NCBI GenBank assembly: GCA_009926405.1
Contig: RFOZ01000004.1
Span: forward strand, 1 to 34,950
Origin: Cytophagia bacterium
GTDB lineage: Bacteria > Bacteroidota > Bacteroidia > UBA7662
Length of the DNA stretch: 34,950 nucleotides
Direction of reading: 5' to 3'
Notes under the pieces: model-generated
Seen by the model: the letters and a program-made list of their open reading frames with translations, nothing else
Databases searched by the model: none
Told to the model about the DNA's origin: nothing
Translations under genes and position numbers: made by a program
Part shown: positions 8,548 to 17,062 of the stretch, piece by piece
How positions within the stretch are numbered: the first letter of the stretch is position 1
How the letters are laid out: every line of letters starts with the position of its first letter

Positions 8548-9095
8548 GCCTTTGAATCCGGGTCATTTTCCCCTGGATTGACCTCCTGAAAAATTGAACG
8601 AAGTTCATGGGCTTCGCTCGGCTTCATACGTCCCCCCAAGACCAATCGCAATTGGCGTCGCCTTAGAGCACCCTGGAATTGTTTGATTTCGTCCGGGGTT
8701 TCTGGTTGCAAATCAGGGACGGCGGTTGGTTGACCGGCATCGTCCACAGCCACAAACGTGAAGTAAGCTTGGTTGCAAAGGTGTCGAATCCCCTGGGGGA
8801 TGTTTTCGCACCAAACTTCCAAACGTACCTCCATGGAGGTTTGGAAAGCGCGTGTAACGGTGGCGGTCATGTTCACAAGGTTGCCCAAGCGGATGGCTCG
8901 GTTAAAGCTCACATTATCGACGCTAGCCGTTACAACGATACGGTTGGCATGTTTTTGCGCAGCAATGGCGGCACAGATATCCATCCAATGCAAAAGCCTT
9001 CCCCCCATCAAGTTGTTTAGGGTATTGGTGTCGTTTGGCAAAACCAGTTCGTTCATAACGGTCTGGGAATGCGTTGGGGATTTGGTTGGGCGCAT
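8544..9095 (-). CDS. Hotdog-fold acyl-CoA thioesterase (YciA/BACH type)
   Basis: 183 residues from the ATG at 9095; a longer frame to 9239 would run into the preceding T9SS gene and lacks homology-like sequence. The hotdog signature is clear: NTLNNLMGGRLLHWMDICAA, with the conserved Asn (NDTNTLNNLMGG) and Asp (HWMDICAAI), then ASVDNVSFNRAIRLGNLV. The C-terminal 40 residues form a basic, Arg-rich helix. The family hydrolyses fatty acyl-CoA to free acid and CoA in the cytoplasm. It sits 4 nt downstream of the T9SS protein and is the last gene of the minus-strand run that starts at the ferredoxin. The thioesterase/LuxC-type reductase proximity hints at acyl metabolism, but that is inference. Confidence 0.9.
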   Translation of the reverse strand: MRPTKSPTHSQTVMNELVLPNDTNTLNNLMGGRLLHWMDICAAIAAQKHANRIVVTASVDNVSFNRAIRLGNLVNMTATVTRAFQTSMEVRLEVWCENIPQGIRHLCNQAYFTFVAVDDAGQPTAVPDLQPETPDEIKQFQGALRRRQLRLVLGGRMKPSEAHELRSIFQEVNPGENDPDSKA

Positions 9096-9099
9096 AGAA

Positions 9100-10959
9100 T
9101 TAGGATACAATGATTTTGAAACAACGGACCTTGCCGTCCTGCGTTCGCACTTCAAGGAAGTACAGACCCGCCGAGGGAATCCCCGTGGGACGAAAGGCCC
9201 AAGCGCGGAGACCCTCCGAAGGTTCCTCCCAAGGATCAAGGGATTCTATCTGACCACCCATCCTTCGCCCGTTTAAGTCGTACAAACTCATCTGCTGAGG
9301 AGGAGATAAACCTTTGTAAATCAAAGGTTCCTGGTTTGGATTCCATGGATTGGGATAACAAATTTTTGAAAGCGGAGGTTCTGTTGATGCGATCGATGCA
9401 GGGTATCGAAATGGGCCTCCCAGAACCGGTCGTATCATCCATGAACCCGCGATTGAGGACTCTTCCCAGATGCCTTGGGTATTATACCAGCGGTTGTAAC
9501 GGACAAGGGTATCGTTGCGGTCCAATCCGATGTTAAGAAGACCGGATGTTTCTTGTTGCCAACCTACATAAAACGAATCGGCAACCGGCAAGGGTGGATC
9601 AATTCCAAAAAACACAAAATGCCCCAGGCTATCGCCGTAAACCGGACGGTAAGGAATGCTTGAACGGTAGAGTTCCTGGGAACCACGCCCTCTTTCTTGG
9701 ACTTGGGACCAGACTTTGAGAACAAAGAGTTCGTTGGCTGCGTTGGCAGCTGCTTGGGTGAAGTACATCCAAACCCCTCGAAGCGAATCGGGTTGGGCAA
9801 GCCAAAATTTATAGGCGACCGAACCCGCCACCACGTTGATACCGTACCCCGTTTCGGCTGTACCATCGTCGTAGGCCAGGTAATTCCAACAACGAATGGA
9901 TTCGCGCATGGTATCGTTGGCTGGATTAACATCGCCTGGGGCCTGAGCCAAGTATTCCAAAACCAAATCCAAACTATCCCCCATCGCGTTGGGAACATCA
10001 AAACGGGGATAAACCATGCCGAAATTTTGGGCCGTTCCAAGGTTGGGTAGGTTGAGTACCGGACTGTTAAACCAAGGGGAACTCCGTCCGTTTTGCAAAA
10101 CCTTGTATTGATGGGATACCGATGTCGCAACGCCGTTGTTGGTTAAATCGTAACCATGCAGAGGGTTTAGAAATCGCAGCGTATCCCCCATCAATTGGTT
10201 GAGCGGCATGCTACGGTACGGCCGGAGGTACAGGGCATTGGTATGCACGGGTGAGACATCATTGCGCAAAGAGTCCCCTGCATTCCGGCCGCTGCCAAAG
10301 CGCACATAGTCCATATGCCAAACATCCACCAAACCCGTCAAAGAACCGTGGGTGGACCACCGCATAACAAACCCATCGTAAAGAAAACCGGTATCCCTAA
10401 CCGGGATCATGACCGTTTTAAAGGGCTGAATCGAACTTCCCAAGGCGTACCAAACCCTTTGCCAAACCCCGGTGCGCGTCCTGAATTCCAACAAAAACGA
10501 ATCCACCGGTTCGGGGGCCTCACACCACCCCGCTGGTTGATACGAAAAACTGAGGTACAAGGAATCTTGGACCAGGTACGAACCCAATCGTAAGGGAAGG
10601 GATTGCAGACGATCGGCGCGGCCTACTGCCAACAAGGAGGAGCCATCGTAGGGGTAACCGGCCGAGTCCAACCCGTCAAAGGTCACAAAACCCTGCGATG
10701 GGGGTCGCACGGCCATATCGTTGTTGCGGTAAACGGATGAATATTGCCAAAGCGCCACCCTGGGTCTGGCCCCGGTGTAGGAGAAATCATCCTCAAATGG
10801 CAAATCAAGGGTGTCCTGGAGTCTAAAAGCTCCATAGTTTGGAGCCACCCAGGCCCTTGGGTTTCTCGTCGGCGGCATCGTGACCTCCTGACCCCTGGCA
10901 CCCAGGAAACAAAACAGGCCGGCAATCCATACCGGTAGAAAAATTAGTCGGCTAGCCAT
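9100..10959 (-). CDS. Secreted protein with type IX secretion type A sorting domain
   Basis: 619 residues. There is a signal peptide to about residue 23 (hydrophobic run ending ARGQ). The body is beta-rich with no catalytic motif I recognise. Residues about 50-220 resemble the jelly-roll 'DLPFEDDFSYTG...' module frequent in Bacteroidota surface proteins. The last 85 residues form a T9SS C-terminal domain: CYPNPWNPNQEP, then MSLYDLNGRRMGG, then AGLYFLEVRT with a basic end. T9SS substrates cross the outer membrane through Sov/SprA and are cleaved at, or anchored through, this domain. The start ATG at 10959 overlaps the PASTA gene by 16 nt, an operon-like fit. Confidence 0.88.
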   Translation of the reverse strand: MASRLIFLPVWIAGLFCFLGARGQEVTMPPTRNPRAWVAPNYGAFRLQDTLDLPFEDDFSYTGARPRVALWQYSSVYRNNDMAVRPPSQGFVTFDGLDSAGYPYDGSSLLAVGRADRLQSLPLRLGSYLVQDSLYLSFSYQPAGWCEAPEPVDSFLLEFRTRTGVWQRVWYALGSSIQPFKTVMIPVRDTGFLYDGFVMRWSTHGSLTGLVDVWHMDYVRFGSGRNAGDSLRNDVSPVHTNALYLRPYRSMPLNQLMGDTLRFLNPLHGYDLTNNGVATSVSHQYKVLQNGRSSPWFNSPVLNLPNLGTAQNFGMVYPRFDVPNAMGDSLDLVLEYLAQAPGDVNPANDTMRESIRCWNYLAYDDGTAETGYGINVVAGSVAYKFWLAQPDSLRGVWMYFTQAAANAANELFVLKVWSQVQERGRGSQELYRSSIPYRPVYGDSLGHFVFFGIDPPLPVADSFYVGWQQETSGLLNIGLDRNDTLVRYNRWYNTQGIWEESSIAGSWMIRPVLGGPFRYPASIASTEPPLSKICYPNPWNPNQEPLIYKGLSPPQQMSLYDLNGRRMGGQIESLDPWEEPSEGLRAWAFRPTGIPSAGLYFLEVRTQDGKVRCFKIIVS

Positions 10960-11687
10960 AGGTCCACAAAATCCAACGCACGAACCTGCGATCCATTGCC
11001 TCCTGCCATCGGACGCTGGCGAACGATGAGGGCCTGACTACTATCCCCCACCGTTCCCAAGTAATGCACGGAACCCAGAGACAACGAGGATTCGGCCAGG
11101 AAAATCCTGGCTTCGTCCAAGGTTAACCCCGTCAAATTGGGGACCTCCACCAGCGAATCCGAATTGTTAAACCCAACCAACAAATCAATAACACTTCCTT
11201 TGGGCAGCATTTGGCCTGTGCGTACTTCCCTGCCTTTGTGTTGACCTCCAAGCACGACCTGGTGAGCCAGGTCAGGCTTCATAATTAACTGCCCAACCAC
11301 AAAACCCTTGTTGGTCAAATCCATGGTGGCTTTGCGCAAGGACAAGTCGGTCAAGTCAGGTACGGGCATGGACGGTAAATCCGAGAGGTTCAAGGTCAAA
11401 TAAACCGTGCGACCGCTCTTGACTTGGAAACCAGAGTCGGGGTCACTCAGGACCACCGCCGAAGGATCCAGGCCTTCGGCATAAACAGAATCCACAACCA
11501 TGAACCGAAGACCCCGGTCTTCTAATTCCCTTTGGGCATCTTCGAGGGATAACCCGCGCAATGCCGGAACAGAAATCGCATCTCCATGCGATGTATACCA
11601 ACCCAAGGTACCCCAAACAACCAGGGCCAAGAGGGCATTAAAGCCAAGGAAAATCACCAAAAACCGACGAAAAGGATGCTGAGTCAT
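10944..11687 (-). CDS. Membrane-anchored protein with three PASTA domains
   Basis: 247 residues. A single N-terminal membrane helix (residues about 8-28, LVIFLGFNALLALVVWGTLG-like) is followed by three PASTA repeats at about 34-100, 104-172 and 176-245. Each starts with a 'VPxLxGLSLxDAxxxLxxxGL' pattern (SVPALRGLSLEDAQRELEDR is the clearest). There is no kinase or transpeptidase domain. PASTA domains bind peptidoglycan stems or muropeptides in Ser/Thr kinases and penicillin-binding proteins; stand-alone PASTA proteins next to ddl are common in Bacteroidota. The start ATG overlaps the ligase TGA (ATGA, 11684-11687), so translation is likely coupled. Confidence 0.9.
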   Translation of the reverse strand: MTQHPFRRFLVIFLGFNALLALVVWGTLGWYTSHGDAISVPALRGLSLEDAQRELEDRGLRFMVVDSVYAEGLDPSAVVLSDPDSGFQVKSGRTVYLTLNLSDLPSMPVPDLTDLSLRKATMDLTNKGFVVGQLIMKPDLAHQVVLGGQHKGREVRTGQMLPKGSVIDLLVGFNNSDSLVEVPNLTGLTLDEARIFLAESSLSLGSVHYLGTVGDSSQALIVRQRPMAGGNGSQVRALDFVDLWLAD

Positions 11688-14380
11688 GGCTTGGTTCCGG
11701 AGTTAAAAAGGTTGGCTCTTTGAAGGCCCCTTTCAATGAGTTGAGCAATGAATTGGTGAGGTGTGTACTGAGCCAGGGCAGCTTGGTGATAAATACAAGT
11801 GGCAGGGGTCATCCCCGGCAACGAATTAATTTCTATGATGTGAACCACCGGCGGGCCCATCGCTGGAATGCTTACAAAGGCGTCAATGCGGCAATAACCC
11901 TCCACCCCTGTCCATTCTGCGGCATGACGGAGTTCTTCCTGAACCCGTTCCATGATTTCGGCTTGGCGTCCCGAATCGCTCGAAAAGCGTGCCGGGGTGA
12001 TATTGGTTCCCTGTCCCGCCAAGAATTTTTCTTCAAGGCTCAAGATGCCCGATCCGGCTATGCTTTCGGAGGGCTCAAAAACCTCAAATTCACGTTGACC
12101 ATTGGGCAAGGAGCGAATCATCATAGCCCCGGTGATTTCAAGGAAATGATCACCATCCCGTGCCTGTATAAATTGTTCCAACAAAAAACGATGGGCCACT
12201 CCGAACAGTTCAGGATCATGGATACCCAAGCGATCAGCCGATTCTTTGGGCCACGTTCCTTCTTCGCGAAAACAAAGCTGGGCATAGGCTTCCAAGTCAA
12301 GGATGTTCTCCAGACGACATACCCCGGTTGAACAACCATCATCCACCGGTTTTGCGACGAGGGGCCAAGAACCTAAGCCCTGAACCCACGGACTTTTGGC
12401 CTCCGAAAACCAAAACGCTTTGTCCACCAACCATTGCTCTGCGACCGACATTCCATGAGCGGATAATAACCGACCTGTGGCGTATTTGTCAATGGTCAAG
12501 GCACTGCTCGCCGGCCCGGAACCGTTGTAGGGTATCCCCAATTCCTCGAGACGCTTTTGGATCGTTCCATCTTCCCCGGGTCGTCCGTGCAACGCAATAA
12601 AAACAAAATCGACCAGCTGGGGTAACCTTTCCCACGATACCGCGACGGCTTTTTCCAAAGAATGAGGGGCATAAACAGAAAGCACCTCCTCAAAATCCTT
12701 GCGGATTCTGTGAAGGATGGGGGGTCTCTCCTTGCCTTCCAAACCACGCACAATGTCATCGGCATGGTCTTTGAGATGCAAGTGCATGGGCAATTGATGA
12801 AGATTCCACTGAGAATCCGAACCACTTAGAAACAAACTAACCGGTTCCATTCCTTCCATGGAACTTAGTTTTTCGAAGATGTTTCGGCCTGATTCCACGG
12901 AGATATGACGTTCAGAGGAATAGCCACCCATCAATACACCGACTCGTAGTCGCTTTTGGGAATTTTCACGACGGATCTTACCAAAATGATCCAACCTTTG
13001 GGCTAACAAACGAGCTGCCGATAAGCCCGGTTGGGCCTTTATCCGCGCATCCAACGAAATGCGAATCAGATAAGTCAAAAAGGCAGAAGGACTCAGACCC
13101 AATTCAGCGGCTTGTTGAAAGAAAAAAGAAGAGGGCATCATGCCCGATGTGGTGTTGGGATCGTTGAGGACGATTCGTCCGTTGTTGCAATAAAACCCGT
13201 CGATACGGGCATAGACCTCCAAATCAAAAGATACAAAGAGCCGAACGCATTCTTTGCGTAGTTCTTCAATGGCTTCCTCGGGCAAATCAATCGGTGTTTT
13301 TTTGCGGGCAAAACCCGGTAAATATTTCGACCGATAATCGTAGAATTTTGCTGTGGGGACAATTTCAGTGGGTGGCAAAGCGGCCGCCGAACCGTCTGGT
13401 TTTTGGAGTACAATGCACGAAAACTCCTTGCCGATCAAAATTTCTTCGATGAGCACTTCGGTTTCGGCATCTTGTGCTTCCAGATAACACAAGGTTCCCG
13501 AAGGCTGGGCTTGTAGCCAAGCCATCCACTCGTTGGGGCTTTCCCAAAAAAGTTGATGCTCCAAGTCCCTGGCTGGAAATCCGGGGCCGCTTCGAAAATC
13601 AGCCAAGGTTTCCAAGGCGGATGGTCCACGACGTAGCCAGGCATCCCGCTCCAACCGAACACAAAAAAAGGCGCGATCCAAGGCTTCTTCCAGGGAGTCT
13701 TTGTTAACTGTTTCCAGGACGGATAAACCAACACTGCTCCCTTGGTTGGCGGATTTGACAACGCATCCGGATGGAAAGTCCTTGGCAATCGTGGTCAACA
13801 ATGCCTGACGATCTGTGGAATTGGCATAGACCCAAGCGCTCCGGTCCACTTTGGCAAAGCGAGGCACCTGCCAACCCGCGGCCTGCATTTGTTCCCGCTG
13901 CTTGACCTTGTTCATACCCCATGCGCCGGCAACGGGACCACAACCTGAATAGGGCAATCCCAAAAAATCCAGCATGGATTGCACGCGGCCATCTTCCCCG
14001 TTCCGACCATGCAGAGCCAGGAAAGCAAAATCGATGCGTTCAGGGAGTTTTTCCCATGCCAAGGGCTCTCCAATCGCTTTTAGCCAACCTTCGGCTTGGT
14101 CTGCGTTGTAAGGGATTTGTTCGGCGTAGGGCAACCAAACCAGTGAACCGGTGGGATTTTGTTGAGCTGGGTAAAAATCGCGCAGACTGCCTTTGTACAA
14201 ATACGACCAATCCAGCAAAACCAATTTCCCAAAAGAATCCACCAAAAAGGGGGAAACCTCAAAAATGGATTTATCGAGAGTATCGTAGACCGTGCGCCCT
14301 CCGGCAAAAGAAACTTCGCGCTCGCGGGAATTACCACCGAGCAAGACGCCTATTCGAATTTTTGGATGGGTTGGCTTCAA
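11684..14380 (-). CDS. ddl: Tandem D-alanine--D-alanine ligase (two ATP-grasp modules)
   Basis: 898 residues, about two and a half times a normal Ddl. Module 1 (residues about 4-445) has IGVLLGGNSREREVS, LHGRNGEDG (about 123-131), VVKSANQGSSVGLSV, VLIEEILIGKEFS, TAKFYDYRSKY and LNDPNTTSGMMPSS. Module 2 (about 475-898) has VGVLMGGYSSERHISVESG, LHGRPGEDG, VAKPVDDGCSTGV, EKFLAGQGTNITPA and IEINSLPGMTPA. Both modules therefore keep the ATP-grasp and metal-ligand pattern, though module 1 reads D-P-N where module 2 and standard Ddl read E-I-N. Start: no ATG lies between the ferredoxin stop and the first motif, but a TTG at 14380 overlaps that stop (TTGA, 14377-14380) and gives a normal Ddl N-terminus. 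The enzyme makes the D-Ala-D-Ala dipeptide of peptidoglycan. Confidence 0.9.
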   Translation of the reverse strand: MKPTHPKIRIGVLLGGNSREREVSFAGGRTVYDTLDKSIFEVSPFLVDSFGKLVLLDWSYLYKGSLRDFYPAQQNPTGSLVWLPYAEQIPYNADQAEGWLKAIGEPLAWEKLPERIDFAFLALHGRNGEDGRVQSMLDFLGLPYSGCGPVAGAWGMNKVKQREQMQAAGWQVPRFAKVDRSAWVYANSTDRQALLTTIAKDFPSGCVVKSANQGSSVGLSVLETVNKDSLEEALDRAFFCVRLERDAWLRRGPSALETLADFRSGPGFPARDLEHQLFWESPNEWMAWLQAQPSGTLCYLEAQDAETEVLIEEILIGKEFSCIVLQKPDGSAAALPPTEIVPTAKFYDYRSKYLPGFARKKTPIDLPEEAIEELRKECVRLFVSFDLEVYARIDGFYCNNGRIVLNDPNTTSGMMPSSFFFQQAAELGLSPSAFLTYLIRISLDARIKAQPGLSAARLLAQRLDHFGKIRRENSQKRLRVGVLMGGYSSERHISVESGRNIFEKLSSMEGMEPVSLFLSGSDSQWNLHQLPMHLHLKDHADDIVRGLEGKERPPILHRIRKDFEEVLSVYAPHSLEKAVAVSWERLPQLVDFVFIALHGRPGEDGTIQKRLEELGIPYNGSGPASSALTIDKYATGRLLSAHGMSVAEQWLVDKAFWFSEAKSPWVQGLGSWPLVAKPVDDGCSTGVCRLENILDLEAYAQLCFREEGTWPKESADRLGIHDPELFGVAHRFLLEQFIQARDGDHFLEITGAMMIRSLPNGQREFEVFEPSESIAGSGILSLEEKFLAGQGTNITPARFSSDSGRQAEIMERVQEELRHAAEWTGVEGYCRIDAFVSIPAMGPPVVHIIEINSLPGMTPATCIYHQAALAQYTPHQFIAQLIERGLQRANLFNSGTKP

Positions 14381-14736
14381 GGTTGGGCCTGGTCGTGGAG
14401 GTATTGTTTGCGATTCAAGAGGGTTTCGGTTGATTCGCGGCGATCCGGGTCCGGTACACAGCAATCCACCGGACAGACCGCCGCGCATTGCGGCTCTTCG
14501 TGAAAGCCCTCGCATTCGGTGCACTTGTCCGGTACGATAAAATAAATATCGTCCGAGACCGGTGTTTGCTCATCGTTGGCATGGGTGGTGCTGCCGTCGG
14601 GTCGTAGGACCAATCCACGGAGGGCGGTCCCCTGAGCATAGTTCCAGGAAACACCGCCTTCGTAAATCGCATTGTTGGGGCATTCGGGTTCGCAGGCCCC
14701 GCAATTAATGCACTGGTCGGTGATGATAATGGCCAT
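14377..14736 (-). CDS. 2[4Fe-4S] ferredoxin
   Basis: 119 residues. The first cluster motif is CINCGACEPECP (Cys 9, 12, 15, 19). After an insertion of about 40 residues comes CTECEGFHEEPQCAAVCP, whose spacing (Cys-x2-Cys-x8-Cys-x3-Cys) matches Alvin-type (Allochromatium-like) ferredoxins; a few extra residues and one more cysteine (VDCCV) follow. It is a low-potential electron carrier in the cytoplasm. It diverges from the LuxC-type reductase with only 35 nt between the two ATGs. Ferredoxin/acyl-CoA reductase pairs are a recurring Bacteroidota arrangement, but a direct redox partnership is inference. The gene heads the ligase/PASTA operon. Confidence 0.93.
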   Translation of the reverse strand: MAIIITDQCINCGACEPECPNNAIYEGGVSWNYAQGTALRGLVLRPDGSTTHANDEQTPVSDDIYFIVPDKCTECEGFHEEPQCAAVCPVDCCVPDPDRRESTETLLNRKQYLHDQAQP

Positions 14737-14754
14737 GGATTCCTATTTTCTTTG

Positions 14755-14762
14755 CAAATTTA
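14755..14762 (-). promoter_or_regulatory. Candidate -7 box (TAnnTTTG) of the ferredoxin operon
   Basis: On the minus strand this reads TAAATTTG, the Bacteroidota -7 consensus, 18 nt before the ferredoxin ATG (14736) in the 35-nt divergent spacer. A -33 element would fall inside the luxC-type gene and none stands out, so the call is moderate to low. Confidence 0.4.
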
Positions 14763-14771
14763 AGCTTTATC

Positions 14772-15887
14772 ATGCCCTCCCCCTCCTCATCTTTTGGCCA
14801 AGTTCGGGAACCTTTGTTAGCCTGGGCTGCCTGGCTAAGACAAAGCCCTCATCAATCGTCCTGGCAGGCTTTTACGGCCCAAACAGCGGCCCTTAACCCT
14901 TGGTTTGAGGAACCCATGGTCCGGCATGCGGTGGAGGCCTGGTCCGAGGCCCTGTCCCCAACCGACGTCGAGGCTTGGCTGACCAAGGCGGAAGACCAGG
15001 CTTGTGCATCCAGAACCTCTTTGGATATTGGCCTGGTCCTACCGGGAAACCTGCCCCTGGTAGGCTTGCACGATGTGTTATGCGTTCTTGTTGCCGGACA
15101 CCGGGCCCAAGTCAAACTTTCGTCAGACGATGCCGGACTGACCCTTTGGGCCTTGGAGGGGTTGTTCAAGGCATGGCCCCCTTATAAATCCGCGGTTCGG
15201 GTGGTGGACAGGGTGGTTCGCCCGGATGCGGTGATTGCCACCGGTTCAGCATCCACCCTGCCTTATTTTGAACAATACTTTGGCCACCTCCCCCGCCTGC
15301 TTCGAGGGCATCGAAATTCAACGGCCATTGTTTGGGGGGACGAAGATGTTACAGACTGGCACGGGTTGGCTTCGGATGTATTCTTGTATTACGGGAAAGG
15401 ATGCAGGAATGTAAGCCGCATCCTCCTTCCCGAAGGATACGATCCCATCCGCTTGTTGGATGGCTTGGGCCAATGGGAATGGCAAGGCCAAAACCATCGG
15501 TACCGCAACAACCTGGATTACCAAATGGCTTTGCAAATCATTGACAGACAGCCGTATTTGCAAAACGGATCCCTGGTCCTTCGCCAAAACCCGGACCCCC
15601 AGTCTCCTTTGGGTGTCCTGCATTGGGATGTCTTCAAAAATTCCTCCGAACTGATGTCGCTGATTCAGCCTTGGCTGCATCAGACCCAGTGTTTTGTTGG
15701 CAAGAACCTCCCCGAACGATTGGATCCTGACGGCGAAATTCAACGTTGGATGGGGCCTGAAAATTGGACGGTTTTTCGGAAGCAATGGACCGGGCTTGGT
15801 CAAACCCAAAAGCCAGGTCTGTTTGATTATGCGGATGGAATAGATACGATGGAATTCCTGCTAAAGCTACAAAATTCAGGTGTTTAG
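14772..15887 (+). CDS. Acyl-CoA reductase, LuxC family
   Basis: 371 residues. LuxC-type enzymes reduce acyl-CoA or acyl-protein to the aldehyde with NAD(P)H. The segment LGLVLPGNLPLVGLHD (residues about 87-100) and the KLSSDDAGL stretch belong to the cofactor half. The catalytic cysteine is C211 in YYGKGCRNVSRI, the LuxC equivalent of the aldehyde dehydrogenase nucleophile. There is no LuxA, B, D or E gene nearby, so this is not a lux operon. It starts 35 nt from the divergent ferredoxin ATG. In Bacteroidota this gene is widespread and its in vivo substrate is not established. It ends at a hairpin between convergent stops. Confidence 0.9.
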   Translation: MPSPSSSFGQVREPLLAWAAWLRQSPHQSSWQAFTAQTAALNPWFEEPMVRHAVEAWSEALSPTDVEAWLTKAEDQACASRTSLDIGLVLPGNLPLVGLHDVLCVLVAGHRAQVKLSSDDAGLTLWALEGLFKAWPPYKSAVRVVDRVVRPDAVIATGSASTLPYFEQYFGHLPRLLRGHRNSTAIVWGDEDVTDWHGLASDVFLYYGKGCRNVSRILLPEGYDPIRLLDGLGQWEWQGQNHRYRNNLDYQMALQIIDRQPYLQNGSLVLRQNPDPQSPLGVLHWDVFKNSSELMSLIQPWLHQTQCFVGKNLPERLDPDGEIQRWMGPENWTVFRKQWTGLGQTQKPGLFDYADGIDTMEFLLKLQNSGV

Positions 15888-15888
15888 A

Positions 15889-15911
15889 CCTGGGCCCAAA
15901 AATGGCCTAGG
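15889..15911. terminator. Hairpin between convergent luxC-type and desulfurase genes
   Basis: CCTGGGCC (15889-15896) pairs with GGCCTAGG (15904-15911) across a 7-nt A-rich loop. That is eight pairs with one G-T wobble, right after the luxC-type stop and covering the desulfurase stop. No U-tract follows on either side, so it is a candidate bidirectional terminator only. Confidence 0.45.
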
Positions 15912-17058
15912 CTTCGTGCCAAATTTTGCGGAGGATTTCCACGACACGGTCCATCTCTTCGGCGGTGTTTCGTGAGCCAAGCGAAAATCGAACCGTCGTA
16001 CGATCGGCGGGTACGCCCAATGCTTCCATTACATGGGAACGGGTTTGGGCACCGGAACTGCAAGCACTCCCACCGGATGCACAGACCCCTTCGATATCCA
16101 GGTTGAACAATAACATTTCGCCTTTGGGATGCGGTGGAAACGAAAGACTCAAAATATGGGGTAAACGCGGTCCCTTCCCATCACCATTGAATTCCAGTCC
16201 CGGAATAACCCCTTCAAGGCCTTGACGAAGGCGATCTCGTAGATTCGCCAATCGTTGACGCCGTTCATCCATGGTTTGGATCGCTTTTTCGAGAGCTCGG
16301 GCCATCCCGACAATGCCGGCCAAATTCTCGGTTCCACCTCGCATGTTGCGCTCTTGGGAACCCCCTTGAATCAAGGGACCCCAGGAATGACCCCCACGCA
16401 AATAAATGAACCCGACTCCTTTGGGTCCGTAGAATTTGTGGGCCGATCCACTTACAGAGTGAATTCCCAATTCCTGTAAATTCAAAGGCACGTGGCCCAC
16501 GGTTTGAACCGTGTCCGAATGAAAAAAGGCCTGATACTTATTGCAGAGACCGGCTACCACTTCCAAATCCAGTAAATTGCCCAATTCATTGTTGGCATGC
16601 ATCAAGGTGACCAAGGTCCGGTTGGACGTGCCAAGGTCCTGGGCCAAGAGCATTTCCAGGTTCTTCAAGTCCAAGACACCCTGTTCATTATGCTTTACCC
16701 AATCAACGCGGATACCCCTTAATTGGGCTAAATTTTCCAGGGTATGCGTGATGGCATGATGCTCCAATTTGGATGATATAATGCGTTGAACATCACCTTG
16801 TTCAACGAGATATCGGCAAATCATGTTATCCGATTCGGTCCCCCCGGAGGTAAAAAACAATTCCGATGGGGCACAACCCAAAAGGGCGGCCATGCTCTTG
16901 CGCGCTTTCTCAATTAGAATACGGGTTTCTCGACCCAAAAAATGAATAGAGGAAGGATTCCCGTAACATTGACGCATGGTCTCTGCCATCAGATCCACCA
17001 CCTCCTCATCCATGGGCGTTGTGGCTGCGTTGTCGAGGTAAATACGCTGGGTACTCAT
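15907..17058 (-). CDS. Cysteine desulfurase (NifS/IscS type)
   Basis: 383 residues. A PLP enzyme that takes sulfur from L-cysteine as an enzyme-bound persulfide for Fe-S, thiouridine or other sulfur acceptors. The PLP lysine is K208 in SGSAHKFYGPKG. The catalytic cysteine lies in GGSACSSGAQTR (C333), with the short loop of NifS/IscS class I enzymes. DNAATTP near the N-terminus and LEHHA (His near 101) are diagnostic. No IscU, IscA or Fe-S scaffold gene is adjacent; the gene is 4 nt downstream of glmM and ends the dapF-glmM-desulfurase run. A role in Fe-S supply or tRNA thiolation cannot be decided from the sequence. Confidence 0.94.
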   Translation of the reverse strand: MSTQRIYLDNAATTPMDEEVVDLMAETMRQCYGNPSSIHFLGRETRILIEKARKSMAALLGCAPSELFFTSGGTESDNMICRYLVEQGDVQRIISSKLEHHAITHTLENLAQLRGIRVDWVKHNEQGVLDLKNLEMLLAQDLGTSNRTLVTLMHANNELGNLLDLEVVAGLCNKYQAFFHSDTVQTVGHVPLNLQELGIHSVSGSAHKFYGPKGVGFIYLRGGHSWGPLIQGGSQERNMRGGTENLAGIVGMARALEKAIQTMDERRQRLANLRDRLRQGLEGVIPGLEFNGDGKGPRLPHILSLSFPPHPKGEMLLFNLDIEGVCASGGSACSSGAQTRSHVMEALGVPADRTTVRFSLGSRNTAEEMDRVVEILRKIWHEA

Positions 17059-17062
17059 AGGC

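Noticed and set aside
9096..9239. Upstream extension of the thioesterase
   Set aside because: It would overlap the T9SS sorting-domain codons on the same strand in another frame; the ATG at 9095 gives a normal hotdog N-terminus.
11720..12331. 203-codon frame antisense to the second ligase module
   Set aside because: The opposite strand carries clear ATP-grasp motifs throughout this stretch.
11684..14380. Two separate ddl genes joined by a sequencing error
   Set aside because: The frame runs uninterrupted with a plausible linker (about residues 445-475) and no stop/start remnant; it remains possible only if reads disagree.
14772..15887. Part of a bioluminescence (lux) operon
   Set aside because: Only a LuxC-type reductase is present; no luciferase or LuxD/LuxE neighbours are seen.
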